Source: Sutcliffiella halmapala (GTDB lineage: Bacteria; Bacillota; Bacilli; Bacillales; Bacillaceae_I). From it: a DNA stretch of 64,000 bases. The DNA lies in assembly GCF_002019665.1 (NCBI RefSeq), contig NZ_KV917375.1, positions 2,051,175 through 2,115,174 of the forward strand, read 5' to 3'. The notes under the pieces are model-generated. The model searched no databases, had not been told where the DNA came from, and saw only the letters and a list, made by a program, of their open reading frames with translations. Made by a program: the position numbers and the translations under genes. This document shows, piece by piece, positions 34,687 to 43,199 of this stretch. How positions within the stretch are numbered: the first letter of the stretch is position 1; every line of letters begins with the position of its first letter.

Positions 34687-37284
34687 ATGAAACAGCGATA
34701 TGTCGTGATGGATTTAGAAACGACAGGGAACTCTCCCAAAAAACAAGATAAAATTATACAAGTGGGCGCTGTATTGATCGAGGATGGCGAGATAATTGAA
34801 CGATTTGCAAGCTTTGTTAATCCTAGCTGCAAGATTCCTCCTTTTATCGAGCAATTAACGAGTATTAATAATGACATGGTAACAAAGGCGCCAACATTTG
34901 AACAAATTGCACCGATGCTAAATGAAATGTTAGAAGGATCCGCATTAGTCGCACATAATGTGCCCTTTGATTTGTCCTTTTTACAGCATGAGTTAAAAGT
35001 AAGCGGCTATCCTGCTTTTACAGGTAATACAATTGATACGGTAGAATTAGCTCGTATTTTACTACCTACTCGAAATAGTTATAAATTGACCGATTTGGCG
35101 GATTTTTATGAACTAAGCCATGATAATCCTCATCGAGCAGATAGCGATGCTGAGGTTACAGCTAATATTTTTCTAAAGTTATTAGAGAAAATAAAATCAT
35201 TACCTTCCACAACGAACCGACAATTACATGAGCTGTTACACAATATGAAGAGTGACATTTACATACTTTTTAAGGAAGAATTTACGAAGGTTACGCAGAA
35301 CCAATTAATTTATCAGGATAAAATTGCGTTAAAACAACCTACTACTATTCGTGTAGAGGATTATAAGGAAATTAAAGAGACTATTCTTTTTTCCTCCCAA
35401 AAGATAGAAGATAAATTTATAGGCGCTGAGGAAATACGGGCATTGTTTACATCTAGGCAACATGGACTTCTTGAAATGTCTCCAAGCTTGACTAATAAAG
35501 AAGACCATTTATTAGGTGCACTGTTGTATTCACTTGAAACTGGGAAGAAAGTAGTGGTTAGTGCACATAACCCTAAAACGCGAGAGAAAATTCAAGTGTT
35601 TTTAACAGAAATACATAAGACACACAAAAATTGTTCGTTTCTTACAGCTTCAATTAAAGGGAAATATTTCTATTTAAGTCTTCCGCGTTTTTTACAGACA
35701 CTAGAAGATAAGGAAGACAATTACGATGCAGTGCTTACAAAAGCCCAAATATTAGTGTGGCTGACAGAAACAGAAACAGGGGATATGGAGGAAATTTCCT
35801 TATCTTCGGGCGGGAAATTGTTATGGGAATCCATAAACTGCGCAGTTTCCCAAAAGATGAATGAAGATACAACTTATTGCTTTTATCAAAAAGCAATGGA
35901 AAAACTTGAACATGCAAGTTTAATCCTAACCAATCATTCTTTTCTAGCAAAAGAGATTTGGAAGGAAGAAATATTAAAAGAGTGTAACTATTTTGTGGTG
36001 GAAGATGCAAATGTGTTTTATCATAATGTGAGTAAATTTCTTGGAAAGGAAATTAGCTACTTAGATATTTATTTTGCATTATCTAAACTTCCTGATAGTT
36101 TTTTAACTCAGCAAGCCAAAGAAGAATTAGATGAGATGTTTCGATTATTACGTTCTTATTGCATGTCTAAGACGAAAGGATCCTTATCAAGAGTGGCTTA
36201 TCGCTTTGATATACTGAAAGAAAAAGGAGCCACCTGGTTAGCTGTACAAGAAGCAACTCAGCGGCTTTATATGAAATTATCGGACATTATTCATCATTTA
36301 GGAAAGCAGAAATCTAATTCTGTAGATTCATCTAATGAAAATAGTAAGCAAAATCAAGTTGTGCTTCAGACAATGAAGGACACGCTATATTCTTTAATGT
36401 TTGTCCCTAACAAGAGTAGATTGACTTGGTTTGAAGTAAATGTTAGAGGTGCGAAAAACTCACTAACCATTTATGAGCAACCGCTTGATATTTCTTTAAG
36501 CTTAGCTGAAAAGTTTTATCAAATAAAAAAAAGCGTGATCTTTGTTTCACCAGCATTAAGTGTAAATCATAACTTTGATTTTATGATGGAGGAGTTAGGT
36601 TTATCGGACTTTTATCCGAAAACGATAGCGATAGAAGAGAAGAACACGCAGGAGTATCCTGGTGTGTTCATCCCGACAGATATGCCATATATTTCAAAAG
36701 GGAAAAATGAAACCTTTATTCAAATCTCTGCTCTTCAAATAAAAGAGCTTTTAGCAGAGAAGGGTGGCAGGATTTTAGTTGCCTTTTCCTCGATAGAAAT
36801 GTTGTCAGCAGTATACACGGAGATAAAAAATCTGCCTAATTCTAATGAAACAGTAATAGTAAGCCAAAGTAGCATCAGTGGAGGAAAGCAAAAGATATTA
36901 AAAGCAGCTGCTAATTTTGAAAGAGCTATATTACTTGTCACCAATAGCTTTTTGGAAGAAGTTTCGATTAATAATGAACAGATTGATACACTTGTCATTA
37001 TCCGGTTGCCCTTTAAGGCGATGGAAGAACCAATCATGGCTGCAAAAATTGAACGAGTTGAAAAGCAAGGAAGAAATTCTTTCACAGATGTTTCCTTACC
37101 GATTGCCGTCCTAAGGTTCAAAAAAATGCTTGCTACCTTTTTAGAAGGTGACGGCTCAAAAGACGTTTTTATTTTTGACAGAAGAATCATCGATAAAAGA
37201 TATGGTGAACAATTTATAGAGGCTATCCCGAATGGAATTGTACAAAAAGATTCATTCTTTACATTGATAAATAATATAAATTAA
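34687..37284 (+). CDS. dinG: DinG-family protein with exonuclease domain and degenerate helicase domain
   Basis: An 865-residue protein in the normal dinG locus. The N-terminal DEDDh exonuclease (residues about 1-165) looks intact: VMDLETTGNS, VAHNVPFDLSFL and PHRADSDAE. The helicase part keeps the family length and landmarks (LVWLTETETGDMEE, LILTNHSFL), but the ATPase motifs are lost. The Walker A position reads EMSPSLTNKEDH where EAGTGTGKS is expected. The DEAH box reads VVEDANVF. The last motif reads LRFKKMLATFLE in place of the QGxGRxIR pattern. I infer nuclease without ATP-driven unwinding. ATG 34687 has GAGGTGTAAGG upstream. Confidence 0.9.
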   Translation: MKQRYVVMDLETTGNSPKKQDKIIQVGAVLIEDGEIIERFASFVNPSCKIPPFIEQLTSINNDMVTKAPTFEQIAPMLNEMLEGSALVAHNVPFDLSFLQHELKVSGYPAFTGNTIDTVELARILLPTRNSYKLTDLADFYELSHDNPHRADSDAEVTANIFLKLLEKIKSLPSTTNRQLHELLHNMKSDIYILFKEEFTKVTQNQLIYQDKIALKQPTTIRVEDYKEIKETILFSSQKIEDKFIGAEEIRALFTSRQHGLLEMSPSLTNKEDHLLGALLYSLETGKKVVVSAHNPKTREKIQVFLTEIHKTHKNCSFLTASIKGKYFYLSLPRFLQTLEDKEDNYDAVLTKAQILVWLTETETGDMEEISLSSGGKLLWESINCAVSQKMNEDTTYCFYQKAMEKLEHASLILTNHSFLAKEIWKEEILKECNYFVVEDANVFYHNVSKFLGKEISYLDIYFALSKLPDSFLTQQAKEELDEMFRLLRSYCMSKTKGSLSRVAYRFDILKEKGATWLAVQEATQRLYMKLSDIIHHLGKQKSNSVDSSNENSKQNQVVLQTMKDTLYSLMFVPNKSRLTWFEVNVRGAKNSLTIYEQPLDISLSLAEKFYQIKKSVIFVSPALSVNHNFDFMMEELGLSDFYPKTIAIEEKNTQEYPGVFIPTDMPYISKGKNETFIQISALQIKELLAEKGGRILVAFSSIEMLSAVYTEIKNLPNSNETVIVSQSSISGGKQKILKAAANFERAILLVTNSFLEEVSINNEQIDTLVIIRLPFKAMEEPIMAAKIERVEKQGRNSFTDVSLPIAVLRFKKMLATFLEGDGSKDVFIFDRRIIDKRYGEQFIEAIPNGIVQKDSFFTLINNIN

Positions 37285-37311
37285 ACAATGTTTAGTTATG
37301 TCCTTAAAAAA

Positions 37312-37347
37312 GAGGGTGAACCAATTATTAAGCTGGTTTCACCCTAA
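37312..37347 (-). terminator. Hairpin with T-run on the minus strand, downstream of dinG
   Basis: AGGGTGAACCA and TGGTTTCACCCT pair. The poly-A on the left flank makes it an intrinsic terminator only for minus-strand transcription, although no minus-strand gene lies nearby. It could block antisense transcripts entering dinG. Confidence 0.5.
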
Positions 37348-37526
37348 AAATGATGGTGTGGGTTAGGAGAAAATTTATTATACTTAAGCAGTACTTAATT
37401 GTACTAAACTGAATATTTACTGTTATAATGTGTTTGAACACTATAGGTGATTCAGTACTTATATTCTTACCGACAATGTACGTCAATATGAGTTACAATA
37501 ATTGCTTGAATCAGGAGGATTTTGGG

Positions 37527-37697
37527 ATGGAAAGTAAAATTGAAGTGATTTCTACAGTTAAAGTAGAATACTCTTCCGATCTTTATAAAATTGTAGACAC
37601 ACTTAATCGTAACCTAAAAAGAGAAAATCTTATGTTTGGACTAGCTTTAGATAATGAAAATAAAGAAAAAGCAGTCTTTACAATATATCGTACATAA
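37527..37697 (+). CDS. ypmA: YpmA, small conserved protein
   Basis: A 56-residue protein (DUF4264) from ATG 37527 behind CAGGAGG: MESKIEVISTVKVEYSSDLY at the start, then KIVDTLNRNLKRENLMFGLA. It is conserved upstream of ypmB and aspB in Bacillus. Function unknown. A TATAAT at about 37425 may belong to its promoter. Confidence 0.85.
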   Translation: MESKIEVISTVKVEYSSDLYKIVDTLNRNLKRENLMFGLALDNENKEKAVFTIYRT

Positions 37698-37699
37698 AG

Positions 37700-38173
37700 A
37701 TGAAAAAATGGATCTTAATAATAAGTACATTAATGGTAATATTTTTAATTTGGCAAATAGTATCGATTTACTATACTGCTATGAAACCAATTAACGATAA
37801 CATAAATGATGCTTCACAAATTGCAATGACAGAAAAAAACTTACATACCATTAGTGAGGTTTATACATATAATGGTACGACTCCTTATACCATCGTCCAA
37901 GGAACAAACGACGAGAAGGAAGAACTGATTATTTGGTTAGATGAAAAAAAGGAAATAGCTTTAACCGTTAATGCTAAAGAAGGTATTGTCAAAGAAGATG
38001 TGATGAAATACGTTGATACAGATCGTACACCATCTGAAATTATTTCTATATCGTTGGCAATGGAGAATAAGGTACCTCTTTGGGAAATCAAATTTAAAGA
38101 TCAAAACGATCGATATAATCTGTATTACATTAAATTTGAGAATGGAGACTATTATCAACGTATAACTTTTTAA
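37700..38173 (+). CDS. ypmB: YpmB, membrane-anchored PepSY-like protein
   Basis: A 157-residue protein with an N-terminal membrane anchor (WILIISTLMVIFLIWQIVSI) and an extracytoplasmic domain of two repeated alpha/beta units resembling PepSY/YpmB modules. It begins two bases after ypmA. A role in cell-envelope peptidase control is only suggested by the family name. Confidence 0.85.
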   Translation: MKKWILIISTLMVIFLIWQIVSIYYTAMKPINDNINDASQIAMTEKNLHTISEVYTYNGTTPYTIVQGTNDEKEELIIWLDEKKEIALTVNAKEGIVKEDVMKYVDTDRTPSEIISISLAMENKVPLWEIKFKDQNDRYNLYYIKFENGDYYQRITF

Positions 38174-38195
38174 TTGTAGCGGGAGGAAATAGAAG

Positions 38196-39386
38196 ATGAA
38201 ATTAGCAAAAAGAGTTTCAACATTGACAGCATCTACTACGTTAGAAATCACGGCAAAGGCAAAGGAACTAAAGGATGCAGGACATGATGTGATTGGATTA
38301 GGTGCTGGAGAGCCAGATTTTAATACACCAGCTCATATTCTAGAGGCAGCAAAAAAAGCAATGGATGAAGGGTTTACTAAATATACGCCATCTGGTGGAT
38401 TACCTGCGCTAAAAAAAGCGATTATCAATAAATTAGAAACAGATCAACGCTTAACATATAAGCCTTCTGAAGTAATTGTTTGTATTGGTGCAAAGCATGC
38501 ACTGTACACCTTGTTCCAAGTGATTTTAGATGAGGGAGATGAAGTAATTATCCCTACTCCTTATTGGGTGAGTTACCCGGAGCAAGTAAAGTTAGCAGAA
38601 GGTGTACCTGTATATGTGGAAGGTAAAGAAGAGAATCAATTTAAAATTACTGCTGATCAATTGAAAAATGTTATTTCATCCAAAACAAAAGCGCTTATTT
38701 TAAATTCACCTAGTAATCCAACAGGGATGATTTATACAAAAGAAGAGTTACAAGAGTTAGGAAAGATTTGTTTAGAGCACAACATTATTATTGTGTCCGA
38801 TGAAATTTATGAGAAGCTTTTGTATGATGGAAACCAACATATTTCGATTGCCCAGCTCTCCCCGGAATTAAAAGCACAAACCATAATTATTAATGGAGTA
38901 TCAAAATCACACTCTATGACAGGTTGGAGAATTGGGTATGCGGTTGGAAATGCGGAAATTATTAGTGCGATGACCAACTTAGCTAGTCATAGTACATCCA
39001 ATCCTACATCTATTGCGCAATATGCAACAATTGCAGCGTATCAGGGATCGCAGGGCGATGTTGAAGTAATGCGTCAAGCATTCGAGGAAAGACTTACAAT
39101 TATCTTTGAAAAATTAAATGCGATTCCAGGCTTCCATTGCATTAAACCACAAGGCGCGTTCTATCTTTTCCCTAATGCTTCTGAAGCAGCTAAACTTGCC
39201 GGATATAACGATGTAGATAGCTTGGTCAAAGCATTACTTGAAGAAGAAAAAGTAGCATTAGTTCCAGGTTCAGGCTTTGGAGCGGATAATTATGTTCGCC
39301 TTTCCTATGCAACAAGCTTGGAGCAGTTGGAAAAAGCTGTTGAGCGCATAGCAAGGTTCATGGAAAAAGCAACGGCAAAGTTATAA
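38196..39386 (+). CDS. aspB: Aspartate aminotransferase
   Basis: Class I PLP aminotransferase, 396 residues, interconverting aspartate and oxaloacetate and feeding asparagine synthesis next door. IGLGAGEPDFNTPAHI, PTPYWVSYPEQVKLA, LNSPSNPTGM, SDEIYEKLLY and NGVSKSHSMTGWRIGYAVG (PLP Lys) are present. GGGAGG precedes ATG 38196. Confidence 0.96.
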   Translation: MKLAKRVSTLTASTTLEITAKAKELKDAGHDVIGLGAGEPDFNTPAHILEAAKKAMDEGFTKYTPSGGLPALKKAIINKLETDQRLTYKPSEVIVCIGAKHALYTLFQVILDEGDEVIIPTPYWVSYPEQVKLAEGVPVYVEGKEENQFKITADQLKNVISSKTKALILNSPSNPTGMIYTKEELQELGKICLEHNIIIVSDEIYEKLLYDGNQHISIAQLSPELKAQTIIINGVSKSHSMTGWRIGYAVGNAEIISAMTNLASHSTSNPTSIAQYATIAAYQGSQGDVEVMRQAFEERLTIIFEKLNAIPGFHCIKPQGAFYLFPNASEAAKLAGYNDVDSLVKALLEEEKVALVPGSGFGADNYVRLSYATSLEQLEKAVERIARFMEKATAKL

Positions 39387-39462
39387 GGGTACTCTTACAT
39401 TTTTAGATAAAGTAGAACATAGAGAACTTCAGACGGATTGAAAGCGTGGGTCAACCGGGCTT

Positions 39463-39489
39463 AGGCTAAGTCATAAGCTTAGCCTTTTT
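39463..39489 (+). terminator. aspB terminator
   Basis: AGGCTAAG (39463-39470) and CTTAGCCT (39478-39485) followed by TTTTT. Confidence 0.85.
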
Positions 39490-39516
39490 CTCGGTATTAT
39501 ATATAAAAAGAAGTGT

Positions 39517-39545
39517 TTGCTTCCTTAATTCATGGCTTGTATAAT
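39517..39545 (+). promoter_or_regulatory. asnS promoter
   Basis: TTGCTT (39517-39522), 17 bases, consensus TATAAT (39540-39545). No T-box lies between it and asnS. Confidence 0.7.
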
Positions 39546-39598
39546 AGAGGTTATGTACATAAAAGTGTAGCAAGAACAATGTTGGAGGGAACAAAAGA

Positions 39599-40891
39599 GT
39601 GAAAACAACAATTAAAGAAGTATATAAACATGTGGGCGAAGAAGTAACGATTGGTGCATGGATTGCCAATAAACGCTCAAGTGGAAAAATTGCCTTTTTA
39701 CAGTTACGTGATGGTTCTGGCTTTATTCAAGGCGTCGTTGTAAAAGCGGAAGTTGCAGAAGAGGTATTTCAAAGTGCTAAATCTGTCACACAAGAAACAT
39801 CGGTGTATGTAACTGGAATTGTAAAAGAAGATGAAAGATCTCCATTTGGTTTCGAATTAACGGTAACGGGATTAGAAGTAATTCATGAGGCGGTAGATTA
39901 TCCGATCACGCCAAAGAACCATGGTACTGAATTCCTAATGGACAACCGTCATTTATGGTTACGCTCTAAAAAGCAACATGCCATTATGAAGATACGTAAT
40001 GAAGTGATTCGTGCAACATATGAATTCTTTAATGAAAATGGTTTTGTAAAGGTAGATCCACCAATCCTAACAGGAAGTGCTCCTGAAGGTACATCTGAGC
40101 TATTTGCGACGAAATATTTTGATGAGGATGCATATCTTTCACAAAGCGGTCAGCTTTACATGGAAGCTGCAGCAATGGCCTTAGGAAAAGTGTTCTCATT
40201 TGGACCGACGTTCCGAGCGGAAAAATCCAAGACACGCCGACATCTTATTGAATTTTGGATGATCGAGCCGGAAATGGCATTTGTTGAATTTGAAGATAAC
40301 TTAAAAGTGCAAGAAGAATATGTGTCTTACGTTGTTCAAGCAGTTTTAAGAAACTGTAAGCTAGAGTTAGGTGTTTTAGATAGAGATGTAACAAAGCTTG
40401 AAAAAATCAAAGCACCTTTCCCACGTATCTCTTATGACGATGCAATCAAATTTTTAAATGACAAAGGCTTTGACGATATTACATGGGGCGATGACTTCGG
40501 TTCTCCTCATGAAACGGCAATCGCAGAAAGCTTTGATATGCCGGTTTTCATTACACATTATCCGACGACAATTAAGCCATTCTACATGCAGCCGCATCCG
40601 GATCGCGATGACGTGGTATTATGTGCTGACTTAATTGCACCAGAGGGCTACGGAGAAATCATCGGTGGATCTGAACGTATTCATGATTTCGATCTATTAA
40701 AGCAACGTCTAGAAGAACATAATCTAGAAGTAGATGCTTATAAATGGTATTTAGAACTACGTCAATATGGTTCTGTACCTCATTCTGGATTTGGTCTAGG
40801 GCTTGAGCGTACTGTAGCTTGGATTAGCGGCACTGAACATGTTCGTGAGGCAATCCCATTCCCAAGATTATTAAACCGTCTATACCCTTAA
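39599..40891 (+). CDS. asnS: Asparaginyl-tRNA synthetase
   Basis: Class IIb aminoacyl-tRNA synthetase, 430 residues. The N-terminal OB fold ([20 protein letters not shown]), the class II motif 2 region ([20 protein letters not shown]) and motif 3 ([15 protein letters not shown]) are present. It starts at GTG 39599 after TTGGAGGGA. The AsnS rather than AspS identity rests on overall similarity and on the neighbour aspB. Confidence 0.95.
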   Translation: MKTTIKEVYKHVGEEVTIGAWIANKRSSGKIAFLQLRDGSGFIQGVVVKAEVAEEVFQSAKSVTQETSVYVTGIVKEDERSPFGFELTVTGLEVIHEAVDYPITPKNHGTEFLMDNRHLWLRSKKQHAIMKIRNEVIRATYEFFNENGFVKVDPPILTGSAPEGTSELFATKYFDEDAYLSQSGQLYMEAAAMALGKVFSFGPTFRAEKSKTRRHLIEFWMIEPEMAFVEFEDNLKVQEEYVSYVVQAVLRNCKLELGVLDRDVTKLEKIKAPFPRISYDDAIKFLNDKGFDDITWGDDFGSPHETAIAESFDMPVFITHYPTTIKPFYMQPHPDRDDVVLCADLIAPEGYGEIIGGSERIHDFDLLKQRLEEHNLEVDAYKWYLELRQYGSVPHSGFGLGLERTVAWISGTEHVREAIPFPRLLNRLYP

Positions 40892-40951
40892 TAAGTGCAA
40901 GCTGACTGCCTGTTTTGTTTAGGCACGGGTAAACATTATAAATTTCATCAA

Positions 40952-40987
40952 AGATGGCTCGGAGTTTTGCTCTGAGCCATCTTTTTG
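40952..40987 (+). terminator. asnS terminator
   Basis: AGATGGCTC (40952-40960) and GAGCCATCT (40974-40982), with further pairing inside, followed by TTTTT. Confidence 0.9.
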
Positions 40988-41097
40988 TCTGTTTTTTGCA
41001 AGAGGGTGGATGAGAGCAAAATCTAAATGAACTGAATAATATTTCCTGTGAAGTTTATGCATAAATTTGTTATACTTAGTTATGAGGTGTCTTCTAA

Positions 41098-41805
41098 ATG
41101 AAAAAAGAGCAATTTATAGAGTTTTTGGAAGAAGGAAATCTATCTATTCCAAATTATTTATTGAGTAATTACGTTAAACTAGGTTTAAATGAAAAAGAAT
41201 TTTTGCTAATCATACATGTTCATTCTTTTTTGGAAAGCGGAAAGATCTTTCCAACCCCAATAGAAATCGCTGATAGAATGACGATAGATCCCACAGAATG
41301 CATGGAAATTTTACGTCACCTACTACAAAAAGGATATCTTGCCATTAGTGATGAAATGGACGAGTACTCTATTAAATATGAGCGTTATTCCCTCCAACCC
41401 TTATGGGAAAAGATGATCCACTTTATGCTAGAAAAAAATAAACAAGCATCTATTCAAACCCACAAAGATCAAGAAATTAATTTATATTCTATCTTTGAAC
41501 AAGAGTTCGGCAGACCTTTATCGCCTTTTGAATGTGAATCATTAGGAATGTGGCTTGATCAAGATCATCATGATCCATCAATTATCAAGGCTGCATTAAG
41601 AGAAGCTGTTATCTCGGGTAAGTTAAACTTCCGTTATATAGATCGCATTTTATTTGAGTGGAAGAAGAACGGAATAAAAACCCTAAGTCAAGCAAATGAG
41701 TATGGAAAGAAATTCAGAAAAACGCAAGTTTCACAAAAACAACAACAAATTCCGGTAAATAAAGAGCATAAAAGTACAGTGCCTTTTTACAATTGGCTTG
41801 ATTAA
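41098..41805 (+). CDS. dnaD: DNA replication initiation protein DnaD
   Basis: Primosomal protein that remodels DNA and loads DnaB/DnaC at oriC and stalled forks. The N-terminal winged helix (IPNYLLSNYVKLGLNEKEF and PTPIEIADRM) and the C-terminal DnaD domain (LYSIFEQEFGRPLSPFECES, then IDRILFEWKKNGI) are in order. It is 235 residues, with GAGGTG upstream. Confidence 0.94.
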   Translation: MKKEQFIEFLEEGNLSIPNYLLSNYVKLGLNEKEFLLIIHVHSFLESGKIFPTPIEIADRMTIDPTECMEILRHLLQKGYLAISDEMDEYSIKYERYSLQPLWEKMIHFMLEKNKQASIQTHKDQEINLYSIFEQEFGRPLSPFECESLGMWLDQDHHDPSIIKAALREAVISGKLNFRYIDRILFEWKKNGIKTLSQANEYGKKFRKTQVSQKQQQIPVNKEHKSTVPFYNWLD

Positions 41806-41818
41806 CCTGTAAATGAAC

Positions 41819-41854
41819 GGAAAACGTATGTATACAAATTGCGTTTTCCTTTTT
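41819..41854 (+). terminator. dnaD terminator
   Basis: GGAAAACG (41819-41826) and CGTTTTCC (41842-41849) followed by TTTTT. Confidence 0.8.
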
Positions 41855-41926
41855 AAATGGCTGTTTTCGATTGCTTCTTTTCAACAAGAAGTAATTAACT
41901 TATAGAAAAGTGCCTTTTAAAATGAA

Positions 41927-41955
41927 AGTCTGTCTTCCTATTTAAAAGACAGACT
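41927..41955 (+). other. Hairpin upstream of nth
   Basis: AGTCTGTCTT (41927-41936) and AAGACAGACT (41946-41955) form a perfect 10-bp stem without a T-run, about 50 bases before nth. Possibly a second weak terminator or 5'-leader element. Confidence 0.45.
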
Positions 41956-42002
41956 GCGGCTTTAAAGAGAGAGAAGGCAGGAAGAAAGGTAGGAAGCACC
42001 AA

Positions 42003-42656
42003 ATGTTAAATTTAAAGCAAGTCAATCATGTCGTCGAAGTCATGGGTGAGATGTTTCCAGATGCTCATTGTGAGCTCCGTCACAAAAACCCATTCGAACT
42101 AGTAATAGCCGTAGCACTATCTGCGCAATGCACAGATGCGTTAGTCAATAAAGTGACCAAAAATCTCTTTGAGAAATATCAAAAACCCGAAGATTATTTA
42201 GCAGTAACCTTAGAAGAACTTCAGCAGGATATTAGATCAATCGGTCTGTTTCGTAATAAAGCAAAAAACATCCGAAATCTTTGTAAGCTTTTATTAGATG
42301 AATATGATGGGGAAGTTCCGAAAGAAAGAGATGAACTGGTAAAATTACCTGGTGTCGGCAGGAAAACTGCAAATGTTGTGGTGTCGGTTGCTTTTGGTGT
42401 ACCTGCTATAGCTGTTGATACACATGTCGAGCGAGTAAGTAAAAGGCTTGGTATATGCAAGTGGAAAGATAGTGTATTAGAAGTTGAAAAAACATTAATG
42501 AAAAAAATCCCGATGGATAAGTGGTCTGACACACATCATCGTTTAATTTTCTTTGGTAGATATCATTGTAAGGCGCAAAATCCTCAATGCGAAAGCTGTC
42601 CGTTACACGAGATGTGTAGAGAAGGAAAAAAACGTTTAAAAAGGAAGACTGGTTGA
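42003..42656 (+). CDS. nth: Endonuclease III
   Basis: Bifunctional DNA glycosylase/AP lyase for oxidised pyrimidines. The helix-hairpin-helix LPGVGRKTANVV contains the catalytic Lys (about 121), VDTHVERVSKRLG the Asp (about 139), and the [4Fe-4S] cysteines are C189, C196, C199 and C205. It is 217 residues. The stop overlaps the ypoC ATG by one base. Confidence 0.96.
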   Translation: MLNLKQVNHVVEVMGEMFPDAHCELRHKNPFELVIAVALSAQCTDALVNKVTKNLFEKYQKPEDYLAVTLEELQQDIRSIGLFRNKAKNIRNLCKLLLDEYDGEVPKERDELVKLPGVGRKTANVVVSVAFGVPAIAVDTHVERVSKRLGICKWKDSVLEVEKTLMKKIPMDKWSDTHHRLIFFGRYHCKAQNPQCESCPLHEMCREGKKRLKRKTG

Positions 42657-43159
42657 TGAAGCTTCCTGGTTCTTTTTTACATCCACTTTTCTATGAAGCG
42701 AAGGATCGTATTGAATTGACAAGTTTTCACTGGAATGATTGCATCACAACTCCATTTAAATATGATCTTGCTTATTCTCTAGGTATGGCGCCACTGCACC
42801 TTCCTTGGGAGAATAATAATGAAACAGTACCATTACTGTTCTTAGGTTGGAAGGAATTGGAAGGTGAACTCACGCAATTTCATGAGAATAGAGAGTCTAT
42901 AAAGGTAAAAGTAAAAATGACTCAGGCGATAGCTTTGTTGCTTCAAGCATTATTTTGGCTCAATAGGCAGCCGGTTCGCTCTTTACAAGAATGGCAAAAA
43001 GAAGTGAATTTGTTACAGTATAAGCCAGTGAATATCGAGGAAAGATTAGATTTTGTGATGAAGAGGCCTGAACTGTATCATGCTTTCATCCAACTCCAAC
43101 AGCTTTTTTCGGAATGTACAAAGCTTTTTTATAAAGTAAAAATAATAGAAAAACAGTAG
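42656..43159 (+). CDS. ypoC: YpoC, conserved hypothetical
   Basis: A 167-residue protein found between nth and ponA in Bacillus. It has no clear motif beyond LLQALFWLNRQPV and a WNDCITTPFKYDLAYS segment. ATG 42656 follows GGAAG; TTG 42653 is an alternative. Soluble, function unknown. Confidence 0.85.
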   Translation: MKLPGSFLHPLFYEAKDRIELTSFHWNDCITTPFKYDLAYSLGMAPLHLPWENNNETVPLLFLGWKELEGELTQFHENRESIKVKVKMTQAIALLLQALFWLNRQPVRSLQEWQKEVNLLQYKPVNIEERLDFVMKRPELYHAFIQLQQLFSECTKLFYKVKIIEKQ

Positions 43160-43198
43160 TTCATCAATTTATCGTGATGAACTACTGTTTTTTTGTTA
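43154..43198. terminator. Bidirectional terminator between ypoC and ponA
   Basis: AGTAGTTCATCA and TGATGAACTACT form a 12-bp stem with T-runs reading out on both strands, serving the convergent genes. Confidence 0.9.
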
Positions 43199-43199
43199 A

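Noticed and set aside
39387-39598. T-box leader upstream of asnS
   Set aside because: No AGGGTGG-type T-box sequence or specifier stem was seen; only a terminator of aspB and a consensus promoter.
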